DNA of 64,000 nucleotides from Aquilaria yunnanensis. Taxonomy: Eukaryota; Streptophyta; Magnoliopsida; Malvales; Thymelaeaceae. The notes beneath the pieces were generated by a model. That model did no database searches, was not told where the DNA came from, and saw only the letters and a list, made by a program, of their open reading frames with translations. The stretch covers positions 45,058,492-45,122,491 of the forward strand of contig CM077600.1 in assembly GCA_039654915.1 (NCBI GenBank), read 5' to 3'. A program made the position numbers and the translations under genes. Each line of letters starts with the position of its first letter. The first letter of the stretch is position 1. This document shows positions 22,099 through 32,300 of this stretch, piece by piece.

Positions 22099-22797
22099 CT
22101 ATTCAAACTCAGCATGTGACTCAGCACAAGATTGCTGGATGAGAGCTTGCATGATTGTGCCGTACACTAGGTCACTTTCAGATTGAATCTGACTTGCTGA
22201 GAGAGCTTCTCCTTCAGTTAAGTAAAGTCTTGGAGTTGTTGTCCATGGAAGGAAAAACTTGTGTAGCTGCAGACCTTTATCAGTCCATCTGTGAAATGAT
22301 ATCTTCTTGATGATGTCGAAACCAAGGATCATCTCTCTGCCATGGTTATAACCAAATACAGTAGTAACTACGTACTTTGTAGGAGAGAACTTGATCCGAA
22401 TTGGCTTACTTATCTTGGTGACATAGAAGACACCATTTGCAGCTCGGAATCTTTCATTGCAAGGTCGCCACATTCTGTCTGGAAGGAGGGAAGGGTTGAC
22501 AATGGTGTTTGTGGCACCAGTATCAAACAGAGCAATCACCGGGATTGGTTTTGCATATTTATCCAGGAGAATGTTGATCTTGGCTTGGGGTATGATTTGA
22601 GCAGCAAAGAGGGAGGACTGCATCGGGGAGATTTGTACTGTATATATTGAAGCTTTCTCTGGATCAGAATCAGACTCTGAGGAGTAGGCTTCAATAGCAA
22701 AGAGGCTAGACGCCTCATTTTCTGTTTCCGAGAAAATGGACTCCATGTCGTCATTGGAAAGATCAGCACCAGTGACTTGAGAGATGGTGTGCGCCAT
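22099..22797 (-). pseudogene. Caulimovirid ORF1: aspartic protease region
   Basis: This 232-residue open stretch starts at MAHTISQVTGAD just after the zinc knuckle and ends at a TAG (22099-22101). The active-site motif FDTGATNTIV is at about residues 91-100. A second hydrophobic GFDIIKK segment fits a retropepsin-like fold. In the family this protease processes the polyprotein. It shares the frame of the coat and RT regions. Confidence 0.82.
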
Positions 22798-25200
22798 TTT
22801 CTTCTTTGACTTGTTGTTCTTCTTAGGACAGTCTTTGGCAAAGTGTCCTGGTTGACGACAGATAAAACAACGTTTGAATTTATCACTATTCTTCTTGTAT
22901 CGGAAAAATCTTTTCTTCTTTCTTCTGAATCGTCGAGGACGATCAGGAGAATAGATTCTTCATCTGTGGTGCTTCTTTCGAGGAGTGTTGCAGTTGCAGG
23001 CACCTTTGTCTTTGCACTTGATTGTTAACTCAGGTTGCTGACAGGCTTTATCAAACAGGCTCTAGGACTGGTTGAAATCCTTGAAGAAGGAGTGAGTGTT
23101 ATACAGCTTCTTGAGGGCCATCATAAGGACTTGGTGGAGCTTACCAAAAGAATAATCTTTAAGAGCAAGTCCACTCTGCTGTATGATGTGAAGAGCTTCT
23201 TGGCCAATTGTGTCTGGCACAGAATTTAAGTATGCCTGCTTCAGGTTGTTGTCAGCTTCATAGCCGGTGCAGGTAAGGTAGAAGCGTCTGAGCATACTTT
23301 CATAGTGCTTCTCAAGATCTTTTCGGTTATATGAGCAGCACTCCATTTTGAAGAATTCTTCTCTAGCTATATCCAGAAGAGCTTCTGGTTCACCAATGAA
23401 TTCTTTGTATAGCTTGAGAACGAACTCTGTAGTTGTTGGTGTTTGGGCTAATTCAAGCTGACGGTATTCTCCAATACTCATGAACCAGTGCTTGAGGATA
23501 CCGGACATACCAGCAATGAAGGCACGGTTGACATTCAGATGAGTAGCACCTTTTCTTTGTAATTGAGTGAGACACCAGGCATGAAATTCAAGAAATTTCT
23601 CATGCCACTTGGCTGTTGGAATTCCTTCAAGAGACAGTGTGACATTTAGTGAAGGAGGTTGCCAAACAGAGTCAAGATTTATCACCGGAGGATCTTCATC
23701 CATTTGGACAAAAGGTTGTTGAGGAGGACCAAGAGGTGGTTGTTGCTGAGGCGGAGGCGGCTGAGCTTGTTGAGTTCCAGCATCTGTTGTAGTTGACTCA
23801 GCTGGTTGAGCATGGCTAGTCGCTCCTTGGGCCATGTAGACTTGAGCTTCAGAGGAAGAAGTTGAGAATGAATCATCTTCTTCATATTCGCTTGAGGAAG
23901 TAGAACTTAAGTCTTGTTGGGCCGCGTAGGCAGATGGAGAACTAGGCTGCTGTATCTGTTGGTCAAGGAATCCAAGAATAGGATTAGACTGGGCCATCCA
24001 TGTCTGGTGTGAAGGTTCTTGGATCTTGATGGGCTTTTGAGGATAAGCTGGGCCTTTTTGTTTTCTATCTGGAATAGGAGTTTGGGCCGAAGTATAACTG
24101 GACCAGGTAGGAGAGCTGGGCCAAGTAGGTTGAGGCCTGGGAGGCTGATAGGCTGGTTTAGAAAGGAGAGCAGGCAGAGGTTTAAAAATGCCTCTAGAAG
24201 AAGGATGAGGAGGATGATAAGCTGGGCTTGGGCTTGTTCTGAATGGGTCAAGCGAATGGAATATTGAGGAAAAGGATTCAGGATACTTAGGCTGTTGTTG
24301 CTGGGCCTGAAGATGCTTGAGCTGTTCCTTCAAATGTTGGATCTCCTATTCTTGGGCCGTAGAGTTTTCATGTCGGGCTATGAGGCCAAGAATCTCCTGA
24401 TGGAGGTAGTTGATCCGTTGCTGACACTGTGTTAATGGATCAATGATCATCTGATCCATCTTTTGCTCTAAGCGGACTTGGTTGTGCTCGATTCTGCTGA
24501 GGACTTTGTTCTAAGACACCATGTTCTCAGATTGCCAATTGAGAACTTGTTCAGCAGCTGAGGTTTCCCGTCGTCTTCCTTCTGAATCAACTGTTGAAGG
24601 TTGGGGTACCTTCCAGGTATGTTTTGTTGACGTAGAAGGATCGTTGAATGCCAGTGGAGGAAAGTCTTCAGGAGCACTTTCAAACACATTAACTTCAAGA
24701 ATAAAACAAGGAGGTTGTTCTTTCCTGAGTTGCTTGATGGCTTTCTTGTAGTAGGGATGGCATGGCATCTTAACTTCTGGTGATGGAGGTGGAAGTTCAA
24801 ATGGTTCAGCAGGAGTTGTGAAGATGTCATCCGTGGTTTGTTCCTTCTAGGAGTAGAGGACATAATAGTCATACTTGCCAGAGTGTTCTCCAAGTAATCC
24901 AACTTCGGGATCACCTTGGTTGTATCGTTGCTCGAGAAGATGCTGAGAAGATTTCTTCTTAGGCTTTTTCTTCTTCATCTTCTTGGTAGTTTCTTCATCA
25001 TCATAGGGAGATTGATAACAGTCTGGATAATCACAAATATCAAAGTATTTGTGACCTTTCTCGTCTTTGAAGGAGTAGACTGGATTACCTAGAGAGTCAA
25101 AAGACTCAATTGGTATATGCAGAAGTGGAGAAGACATCAGTGTCTTCTGACGGTTCCTCTTTCTGAAAGAAGATTTCCGTCTGCCCATTTCCTCTGTCAA
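22798..25200 (-). pseudogene. Caulimovirid ORF1: coat protein region with zinc knuckle, broken by five stops
   Basis: One frame, the same as protease and RT, can be followed from 25200 to 22798. It is interrupted by TAG at 24847-24849, 24511-24513, 24346-24348 and 23062-23064, and TGA at 22960-22962. The early part has a Lys-rich tract (KKMKKKKPKKK). The middle has a coiled-coil-like Gln-rich segment and a Pro/Gln/Ser linker. The coat core is recognised by AKWHEKFLEFHAWCL and later Tyr/Cys-rich helices. A nucleic-acid-binding zinc knuckle, CFICRQPGHFAKDC (CX2CX4HX4C), lies just before the protease at about 22830-22870. Four of the five stops are TAG. No intact coat protein can be made. Confidence 0.82.
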
Positions 25201-26059
25201 GGAAAATGGGTTTCTTTGACTGGACTAGCTCTGTTTGCTGATGGAGAGATTCATATGCAGATATCCAATAGGCAGGGATCAGTCGTTGGAGTTCCTCACG
25301 AGGTATCTGTTGAGGGACGTACGTCTCGTTCGGAACATGAGTTGTATCCACAGACAGATACAAGGCATCATTATTCATGTTGGGCATAGAGAAGTCAAGA
25401 GCATGGTTCTGGACTCTGTACGCCATCTGATAGTGTAAGGTAGATGCCAGTGTGGTAGAAACTTGTTCTGCACCAGTTATCTGAATCTGGATCTTCAAGG
25501 CTGATAGGAGATGTGGATCTTGAAGAGCCATACAGAAATTGGGGAAGAACGTCATAAGGATTGTACCAGCATTGAGAGTGGTCTCGATAGTACCAATACA
25601 GGCATGCTTATACTTCTTGTACCGAGAGTCAAGCAAGGCGAAACGGGCAGTGACTGGCAATCCTTTTCTCCCATGGTAGGTGAGAGCAAGGCGAACAGCA
25701 CCAAAATGGAGACGAGTGTATCCTTCAGCTGTCCATTGGCGAGGAAAGTGAGGAGGAATCTCCAGTGTGACATACTGTTCTTTGGATGTTGCAGGAAAAG
25801 TATGTTGGTCAAACTTTGTAGCTTGAACATACTCCTTTACATGCTTTCGAGTAGGGGAAACAATATTCTTTACTGTACGGGTAAAAGAATGGGAAGGTTT
25901 GGTGAAAGCTTTATAAGGGTTGATGAGGGGAAGATCAGTGAGAGGGATCTTCTCATCATCTGAAAGGTACTTGAATTCACAGAGAGAATCCAAGTGAGAA
26001 GAAGAGGTAGATCTAAAGGAAGTAGTAGGAGATAACGTAGGGGTAGAGGTTCTTGACAT
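25106..26059 (-). pseudogene. Caulimovirid ORF1: movement protein (30K superfamily), frameshifted at its end
   Basis: The ATG at 26059 opens 317 codons (MSRTSTPTLSP...) to a TGA at 25106-25108. A stop lies in frame upstream, so this is probably the ORF1 start. The central region (TLEIPPHFPRQWTAEG, VRLALTYHGRKGLPVTARF, GTILMTFFPNF) has the beta-strand-rich character of caulimovirid movement proteins, which form plasmodesmal tubules. This frame differs from all downstream ORF1 domains. The downstream frame opens at 25200, so a single indel in about 25.11-25.20 kb breaks the polyprotein. Confidence 0.82.
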
Positions 26060-26140
26060 ATCTGGATAGATCTGGGTCAAGGGATCAATAAGAAATTCTT
26101 AATATCTCAACTCGAGTAATGGAAGTAGAATAATCTGAAA

Positions 26141-28005
26141 GGGCGAATTTCAAAAAAACCCCTGAGGTTTAGTGAACACTTCACTTACCCCCCTTTTGGA
26201 AATTCTCCCCTTTGCCCCCTTAGGTTTAGGGCGAATTTCAAAAAACCTCCTGAGGTTTAGTGAATACTTCACTTACCCCCTCCTGTTTGGAAATTCTCCA
26301 CTTTACCCCCCTTAAGTTTAATAGATCCTTCACTTACCCCCTTCCATAATATTGTAAATAATTTTAATTTACTTACAATGCTCAATTATTATTTAATTAA
26401 AATTATAGTCTTTATAAAATTGTAGATTTTTATAGTAATAAAACATGTAAATATTAAAATGAATACTTAAAAAAATAAAATCTATTTATATGAACTTTTA
26501 CATACTGGTATATGAATAATAATGCCCTTGTCAAATGTGGATACTGTATTTACTTAATATAATTTCCCAATAATTATTGTATAATTACTAGAAAATTTAA
26601 ATTTTCTATTATTGATGAACATTTCACCTAGGTGAAATTTCAAAAAGGTGACAATTGTGATAAAAAGAGGGTGTAAAAACCTTAGTAAGCATTTAAGGGT
26701 GAGATAATTTTGCATTAGTTTTAATGTATTTTTGTACATTATTCTTATATAAAATTATTATTTACTTTATTTCAAAAAAATTATTATTTAATGAAAATTT
26801 TAATTTACTGAGCTTTACATTTTAAAAAGTTTAAAACTACCTGGAGAGTCATAAAAATATTCTAAAATTATTTTTTAAACATATTAAAGTGTAAAATTTT
26901 AATAGATTAATAATTTTAGACAAATAATCACTCTATATAATATGATGCAAAAATGATACTTTTACTTATTGCAACATATAATTGATAGTTTTATATATTA
27001 ATTTAGATACTTTTTTCTTATTACATCATACACTTTTATTTTTTAAGGAAGTTTTACATGTCTATAATATAATAATTATTTTGATTATATGTATATAAAA
27101 TGAACAATACGTAAGTTAATTAAAGTAAATCTTAGAATTAGATCATTTTTTCATCATTCTTATATAAAGTGATTATTTTACTAAAAAATATTAATTTATT
27201 AAAACCCTATACTTTAATACGTTTAAAAAATAATTTTAAAATATTTATGTGACTTTCCAGGCAATTTTGGACTTCTTAAAATGTAAATCACGGTAAATAG
27301 GTAATTTGAGTAAATAATAATTTTTTTTTGAAATAAAGTAAATAATAATTTTATATAAGAATAATGTACAACAATACATTAAAACTACTGCAAAATAATC
27401 TTGCCCTTAAATACTTAGTAAGGTTTCCACACCTTCTTTCTATCATAATTATCAACTTTTTAAAATTTCACCTAAGTGAAATGTTCATCAATAATAGAAA
27501 AAAGAATTTCTTTCTTTAAGTAAAGAAAAATTAATAATTTAAATTTTAGACTAATTATACAATAATTATTGGGCAATTAGACTAAGTAAATGCAGCATCC
27601 ATACTTGACAAGAGCATTAATGTTCATATACCAATATATAAATGTTAATATAAATAGATTTTATTTTTATTTTAAGTATTCATTTTAGTATTTATGTGAT
27701 TTATTACTATAAAAATTTACAATTCTAGAAAGACTATAATTTTAATTAAATAATAATTGAGCATTGTAAGTAAATTAAAATTATTTACAATATTATGGAA
27801 GGGGGTAAGTGAAGGATCTATTAAACTTAAGGGGGTAAAGTGGAGAATTTCCAAACAGGAGGGGGGTAAGTGAAGTATTCACTAAACCTCAGGGGTTTTT
27901 TTGAAATTCGCCCTAAACCTAAGGGGGTAAAGGGGAGAATTTCCAAATAGGAGGGGGGTAAGTGAAGTATTCACTAAACCTCATGGGGTTTTTTGAAATT
28001 CACCC
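26141..28005. mobile_element. Foldback (Mutator-like) element with about 820-bp inverted arms
   Basis: The arms at about 26141-26960 and 27170-28005 are near-mirror images around a centre near 27073. Both ends carry a perfect 9-bp target duplication AATCTGAAA (26132-26140 and 28006-28014), typical of Mutator-like elements. The terminal GGGCGAATTTCAAAAAA block is itself tandemly doubled in each arm (period 88 bp on the left, with units starting at 26141 and 26229). An 18-bp palindrome ATTTCACCTAGGTGAAAT sits at 26621-26638. There is no transposase. It inserted beside the viral leader, within the hAT ends. Confidence 0.85.
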
Positions 28006-28370
28006 AATCTGAAATGGTCCAAATGGACTCCAAAGCAAGACTTTTCTTGGGTCCTAGGTTGCGAAACGGGCTGGTCTAGTAGCAAATTAGGTTGGGCTTA
28101 GGAGTTGGATTAGGGAATATTTATAGAGAGGATTGGGTTGTGTTAGGCAGAGAGAGGGGGTGGGCTGAGCTTAGACTCCTAGTCGGGTTAGTCGGATTTA
28201 TCGAGTTTCAACTGACCCGAATCTACTTCGATAGTAATTTATCGGGTCAGGTCAGGTCGGGCTCAAATACATCTTTTCCTCTAATAAAACCAACCCTAAC
28301 CCGCTTTTTACAGATCGAAATTTGGACCAAAATTCAGGTTTCAGGTTCTAATTTCACCCCTAATTCTGAG

Positions 28371-28913
28371 GTTGAGAGCTCAAGAGCTGTGAGGAGAAAG
28401 TTCAATTAAGCTGCTCATGCTGCTTTTCTTGCATGTAGCCTCAAGTCATGTTCGTGGTACCGACGATGATTTCCACAGTAAACAACCACTTTTACTTAGG
28501 ACGCAGGACCATCAGCAAATGGTCTACAGTGCCCATGCACCCTAAAGGAGAAATCGTGCTATCTTGTCTACTTGGGCTATCATCCGATGGGCAGGCGTTC
28601 GAGCCTTTCTCATGCTCCGTCGCGGGCTGAATTCTATTCCGTACTATAAGCCCATGATGTTGAACGCCTGTTCTTCAAACGATTGTTTAAGACTCATCTA
28701 TTTTAGATTCATAAAATGTTTCTCTTCCCACCTTAACTTTCGAAGTTCAAGACAAGTCCGTCCCACAAACGTATCACCACATTCTCTCGTCCAGCATGAC
28801 AGACCAACCGATCGGTTGGGCCAAACTATTAAACAAACAACTGAGTTTCGAAGCAGTAATCTGTCTCAGAAGGAGGACTCTATTCAGACCACCCAATGTC
28901 CTCAAATGGAAGT
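28371..28913 (-). other. 3' flank or UTR of the SR splicing-factor gene
   Basis: About 540 bp lie between the hAT right target duplication and the proposed stop codon of the SCL gene. The ORFs here on the plus strand (28448-28630, 28564-29085) oppose the gene and overlap its last exons, so they are not supported. The hAT insertion lies about 550 bp downstream of the stop. Confidence 0.45.
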
Positions 28914-29788
28914 CTATCTTCCAAGTTTAGACTCACCAAAGCAAATTAATCCGATAGAACTACGGACAGAACTACTGAAACAAGGAAATCTGCAAATTCA
29001 CACGCTCTCTCCAGGGATTTACCACTCACCTAGTATAATCTATGCTCCAGCTCCTGCTTCTACTCTTGCTTCGACTATAAGGTGACCTAGAGAAAGAACG
29101 TCCCCTGAAAACAACAGGAAAAGAAAAATATCAGAAGGGAATCACACATCCATGATATTCATCTTCGACCTCCTTAACTTTACAATATAGTAGCATGGCA
29201 TAAACTACCATATGGCTTACCTTGAGTAATGCCTTCTTGGTGAGCGGGAATAATAACCTGGACTACAAGAATAATTGCGAGCATAGCGTGGAGAACGAGA
29301 GTAGCCTCGTGAATAGCCAGGTGATTGAGAGTAGCCTCGTGAATATCTGGGAGAACGTGAATAACCTCGAGAATAGCCTGGTGATCTGGAACGACCAAAT
29401 GGAGAACGCCCATATGATCGACCCCTGCCATTACAAATGTGGGAGTTAGCCATAGATTGGCCCTGTGCAAAGAAGTATGGGCAGCTCATGCCAAAATATA
29501 TATATGTGTGTGTGTGCGCACACCTTAACCGTTCTCTAGCCCTCATTTCTGAAGGCTTCTTCCTGTTTTCTTCAGCAAACACAACTGTAAGCTCTCGGCC
29601 CAGAAGAACATAACCATCCATATGGTATTTAGCATCAGCAGCATCAGTGGGGTCTAAATACTGAACAAATCCAAAACCACGAGGCTCCCTGCAGTGTAGA
29701 TAATACACATTAGTGTAACATTAAAAAAAGCAGATAACTTGATACTACAGCTTATAGTGCAGAAACACGGCTGTGTGTGTGTGTGCGC

Positions 29789-29822
<34 letters not shown>

Positions 29823-31091
29823 AACAATGGATAAGTCAAGCCAGTGCTTCATGAAACTTGATTGCATAACAGCTAACCTTGTCCAGTAAAACCTAAATAG
29901 AGTTGATATTCTTCAAGACTCGCAACTTCTTCACAATCAAATTCTACTTAACTTCCAACCTTGATCTACATTACATCATCTTGCACAGAATTACTTGCGA
30001 AGCTCTTCAAAAGGTACTTATTACTTCATAGACGCCTTCATTCTACTACTTCAATGGTGTCTTCAAAACTTCCAATAGAAAAAACCAAACTACCATAAAC
30101 CAACCATATAGGATAACAGAAAAAAGTGAACCCATCATTGAATACATACTTGATATGAAAGAAACTTTGATTATGTTGACTAAATTATTAGATGATTGCC
30201 GTAAAGACACAGAAGGTACACTTACCCAGTGTAATAATCTCTAGGGAGATAGATGTCCTTAAGTCGACCAAACCGACCAAAGGGTCCATGCAAGTCTTCA
30301 AGCCTGTAAGGAACACCCATCACTTCTACTGTGATTAGACTAATTATAAATTGATAGTCGCCTGTACAAATTTCATGCGATAGACAGATTGCACCCATGG
30401 GATCACTCCATCCAAAGCAGCACCCATCACATAAAATTTGAGCAACTGCAAGTAAATGTCCCTTAGCCTAAAATAGCTACCCAAAGGATAATACTACCAA
30501 ACCAAAAACAATGGCCCTTTTGTTCCCACAAAATTTGAAGGCCAGACAATCGTCTCTAGCTTTTTTATTTTTTGAGACATTTGAAATGCATCTTCTATTT
30601 GATAAGGAAAGAGTCATATAATATGACCATCGAATGCACAAAAGAAAAGGCTTCAGACCGAATAAACACCAGATTTGGAGCAATCATAGCTGACAATATA
30701 ACAAAACACTCTTCTACTTAGATGATTTATTTACATAGGTTCTCTATCGCCTTCTTCCTTCTTCTTCTTTTTTTTTTTTTTTTTTTTTGGGGGGGGGTGT
30801 TGGAATGTGAAGCAAAACCCAGATGTACTAATCTTAACAGTTATACTGCAGCTACAGAGTTTTCAAAATGTTTAACTATCAAGGTACACTGTCCAAAATA
30901 AACTTAGCTAAAAAATATCACCGCACGTAGTCAGCCACAAACCTGCAATCATGACGAAGGTTTCGAACCAGAAGACTAGTGGGAGCATCCCTACGACGGC
31001 CTCCATACTGACCCCAAGGGCTAGGGCTTCGTCGTCTCCTTCCATAATCCCGTGATGGTGAGGGACTGTAACTGTAGCTTCTACCCCGCAT
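28914..31091 (-). CDS. SCL33: SC35-like SR splicing factor, SCL30A/SCL33 type
   Basis: Six exons: 30943-31091, 30226-30303, 29530-29688, 29221-29424, 29030-29104, 28914-28974, 726 bp, 241 aa. The N-terminus MRGRSYSYSPSPSRDYGRR is the short charged extension of SCL proteins. One RRM follows: SLLVRNL (RNP2) and PRGFGFVQY (RNP1), with KDIYLPRDYYTG between and LGRELTVVFAEENRKKP after. The tail (from about residue 147) is an RS domain made of SPGYSRGYSRSPRYSRGY-type repeats. The family acts in spliceosome assembly and splice-site choice in nuclear speckles. The last exon (SSVRSSIGL onward) lacks RS repeats and contains a perfect internal GTGAGT donor, so the true C-terminus may differ by isoform. 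A 5' UTR intron is likely (31111-32082). An alternative 3' splice site at 29464 would shift frame, in keeping with heavy alternative splicing of SR genes. SCL30A and SCL33 cannot be told apart here. Confidence 0.85.
29772..29822. repeat. (TG)n-(GA)n compound microsatellite in SCL intron 2
   Basis: A (TG)7-8 run is followed by GCGCAT and about 16 GA units. On the transcribed minus strand it reads as a (TC)n-(CA)n pyrimidine-rich tract about 85-135 nt upstream of the exon 3 acceptor at 29689. Confidence 0.85.
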
Positions 31092-31109
31092 TTGAAACCA
31101 ACGTTAAAA

Positions 31110-32300
31110 CCTAGGGCAAAGATGAATATATCATTAAAGAATTAACAAACAAAACCAAGAGCACTATGGCCATAAACACTTATCAAATATCTAGGCCTAG
31201 AAAAAGAAAACCACGAAGATGGCCACTTTCCTAGCCCAACGATTTAGGACACTGAAAAATCAATACAATGAGCACCAAAACCCTTGTCCATACCAAGTAT
31301 CATCACAAATTTTATCTTATTCCAATTCTTACTGGACCTTTTCGAACTAAAAGCGACACCATTTCATCGTTAGAAGGAAACATTCTCATATGATTTGAAT
31401 TTAACGTCATACTACCAGTCACTGATGAAACGGATAGTGGAAGAAGACAGGAAAACAAGGAAGCATGCTCAAAAGATTACACCAAAGAATTAACAAACAA
31501 AACCAAGAGCACTGTGGCCATAAACACTCATTAAATATCGAGGCAGAGAAAAAAAAAACCACGAAGATGGCCCCATTCCAACCCCAACGGTTTAGGACAC
31601 TGAAAAATCAAATACTATGAGCACCAAAACCCTTGTCCATACCAAGTACCATCACTAATTTTATCTTATTCCAATTCATACTTGACCTTTTCGAACTAAA
31701 AGCGACACCATTTCATCGGTAGAAGGAAACATTCATATATGATTTGAATTTGACGGCATATTACCAGTCACTGATGAAACCGAGAGCGGAAGAAGACGGG
31801 AAAACAAGAAGACATGCTCAAAAGATTACACCAAAGACAACACCGAACAAGAGCCAGTCCAATCTCAAATTTTCATTTGGCAACAGAAATTCAAACGAAA
31901 ATCACTCTCTTAAGAATCTTTTCTCAGTACAGAGATGAAATCCCTCTTACTCAGAAATTGGATTTACGATACATAGCTTTCTCAAATCACGGTGACAAGT
32001 ATAATAACGAGTTTCTGCTGACAAAAAATTTTCCAGCATATAAAAAGCAGTAAAATTTAGTCCGCAACAATTAACAAAAAACCTGAGGATTGTGATTCAC
32101 AATTTGTGAATCGTCTTCAGCGGAGCAGCTGTCTTGTTATTAAACAGAGCGGAACCGGAAAAGAAATCCTAAACAAAAAAAACAGCTGAGCGCTTGCCGA
32201 CTTGTTCTTTCCTTTGCCGAAGGCGGAAAATTTTCAGAGGCCTCAAATTTTCATCCGCAAGGGCTTGGATATTTATCTGCAGAGAAACTCGAGAAGCTTC
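31110..32300 (-). other. 5' UTR and 5' UTR intron of the SCL gene
   Basis: On the minus strand CCTCAG|GTTTTT (exon end 32083) and CCCTAG|GTTTTAACG (exon start 31110, 20 nt before the ATG) frame a 972-bp intron, a common arrangement in plant SR genes. It contains the 348-bp tandem duplication listed separately. The first non-coding exon would be about 32083-32300. The transcription start is not determined. Confidence 0.55.
31136..31836. repeat. Tandem duplication, 2 x 348 bp, in the SCL 5' UTR intron
   Basis: Copy 1 starts at AAAGAATTAACAAAC (31136) and copy 2 at the same word at 31484. The copies run in register through ACCAAGAGCACT, CCCTTGTCCATACC and TTTCATCG landmarks with scattered single-base differences, ending about 31836. 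Confidence 0.85.

Larger units (their letters stand above)
18646..26131 (-). mobile_element. Endogenous caulimovirid (florendovirus-like), nearly full length, defective
   Basis: Reading along the minus strand the order is: short leader, ORF1 (movement protein, coat, zinc knuckle, aspartic protease, reverse transcriptase, RNase H), an abutting ORF2, a TATA promoter, a leader and a tRNA-Met primer site. There is no integrase and no LTR pair, which argues against a Ty3 retrotransposon. One long polyprotein followed by a second ORF of unknown role is the layout I know for florendoviruses. The span of about 7.5 kb fits a genome-length unit opened between the primer site and ORF1. ORF1 carries one frameshift (about 25.11-25.20 kb) and six in-frame stops (24847, 24511, 24346, 23062, 22960, 22099). 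ORF2 carries one stop (19695). The right boundary is uncertain by up to a few tens of bases and the left boundary by more. It cannot express a full polyprotein as read. Confidence 0.85.
17858..28362. mobile_element. hAT-type transposon ends enclosing a caulimovirid and a foldback element
   Basis: The left terminus TAGAGGTGAAAGTTGGA (17858) and inverted right terminus TAGGGGTGAAATTAGAA (ending 28362) match at 13 of 17 positions and fit the hAT end pattern YARNG. The flanking 8-mers are ATTCTAAG (17850-17857) and ATTCTGAG (28363-28370), a target duplication with one mismatch. Both subterminal regions (17880-18040 and 28080-28350) are packed with CGGGTT/GGGTCA words, as in many hAT elements. No transposase is present, so this is a non-autonomous or gutted element. 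The virus (about 18646-26131) and the foldback element (26141-28005) account for most of its 10.5 kb, implying an original of about 1.2 kb plus anything lost. Confidence 0.65.

Noticed and set aside
18646..26131. A Ty3-type LTR retrotransposon instead of a pararetrovirus
   Set aside because: No LTR pair and no integrase after RNase H; a movement-protein-like domain leads the polyprotein and a separate ORF2 abuts its end.
26141..26340. A CRISPR-like or satellite array of repeated GGGTAA/TTACCCCC words
   Set aside because: The repeats are two tandem copies of the end of a foldback transposon and recur inverted at the other end.
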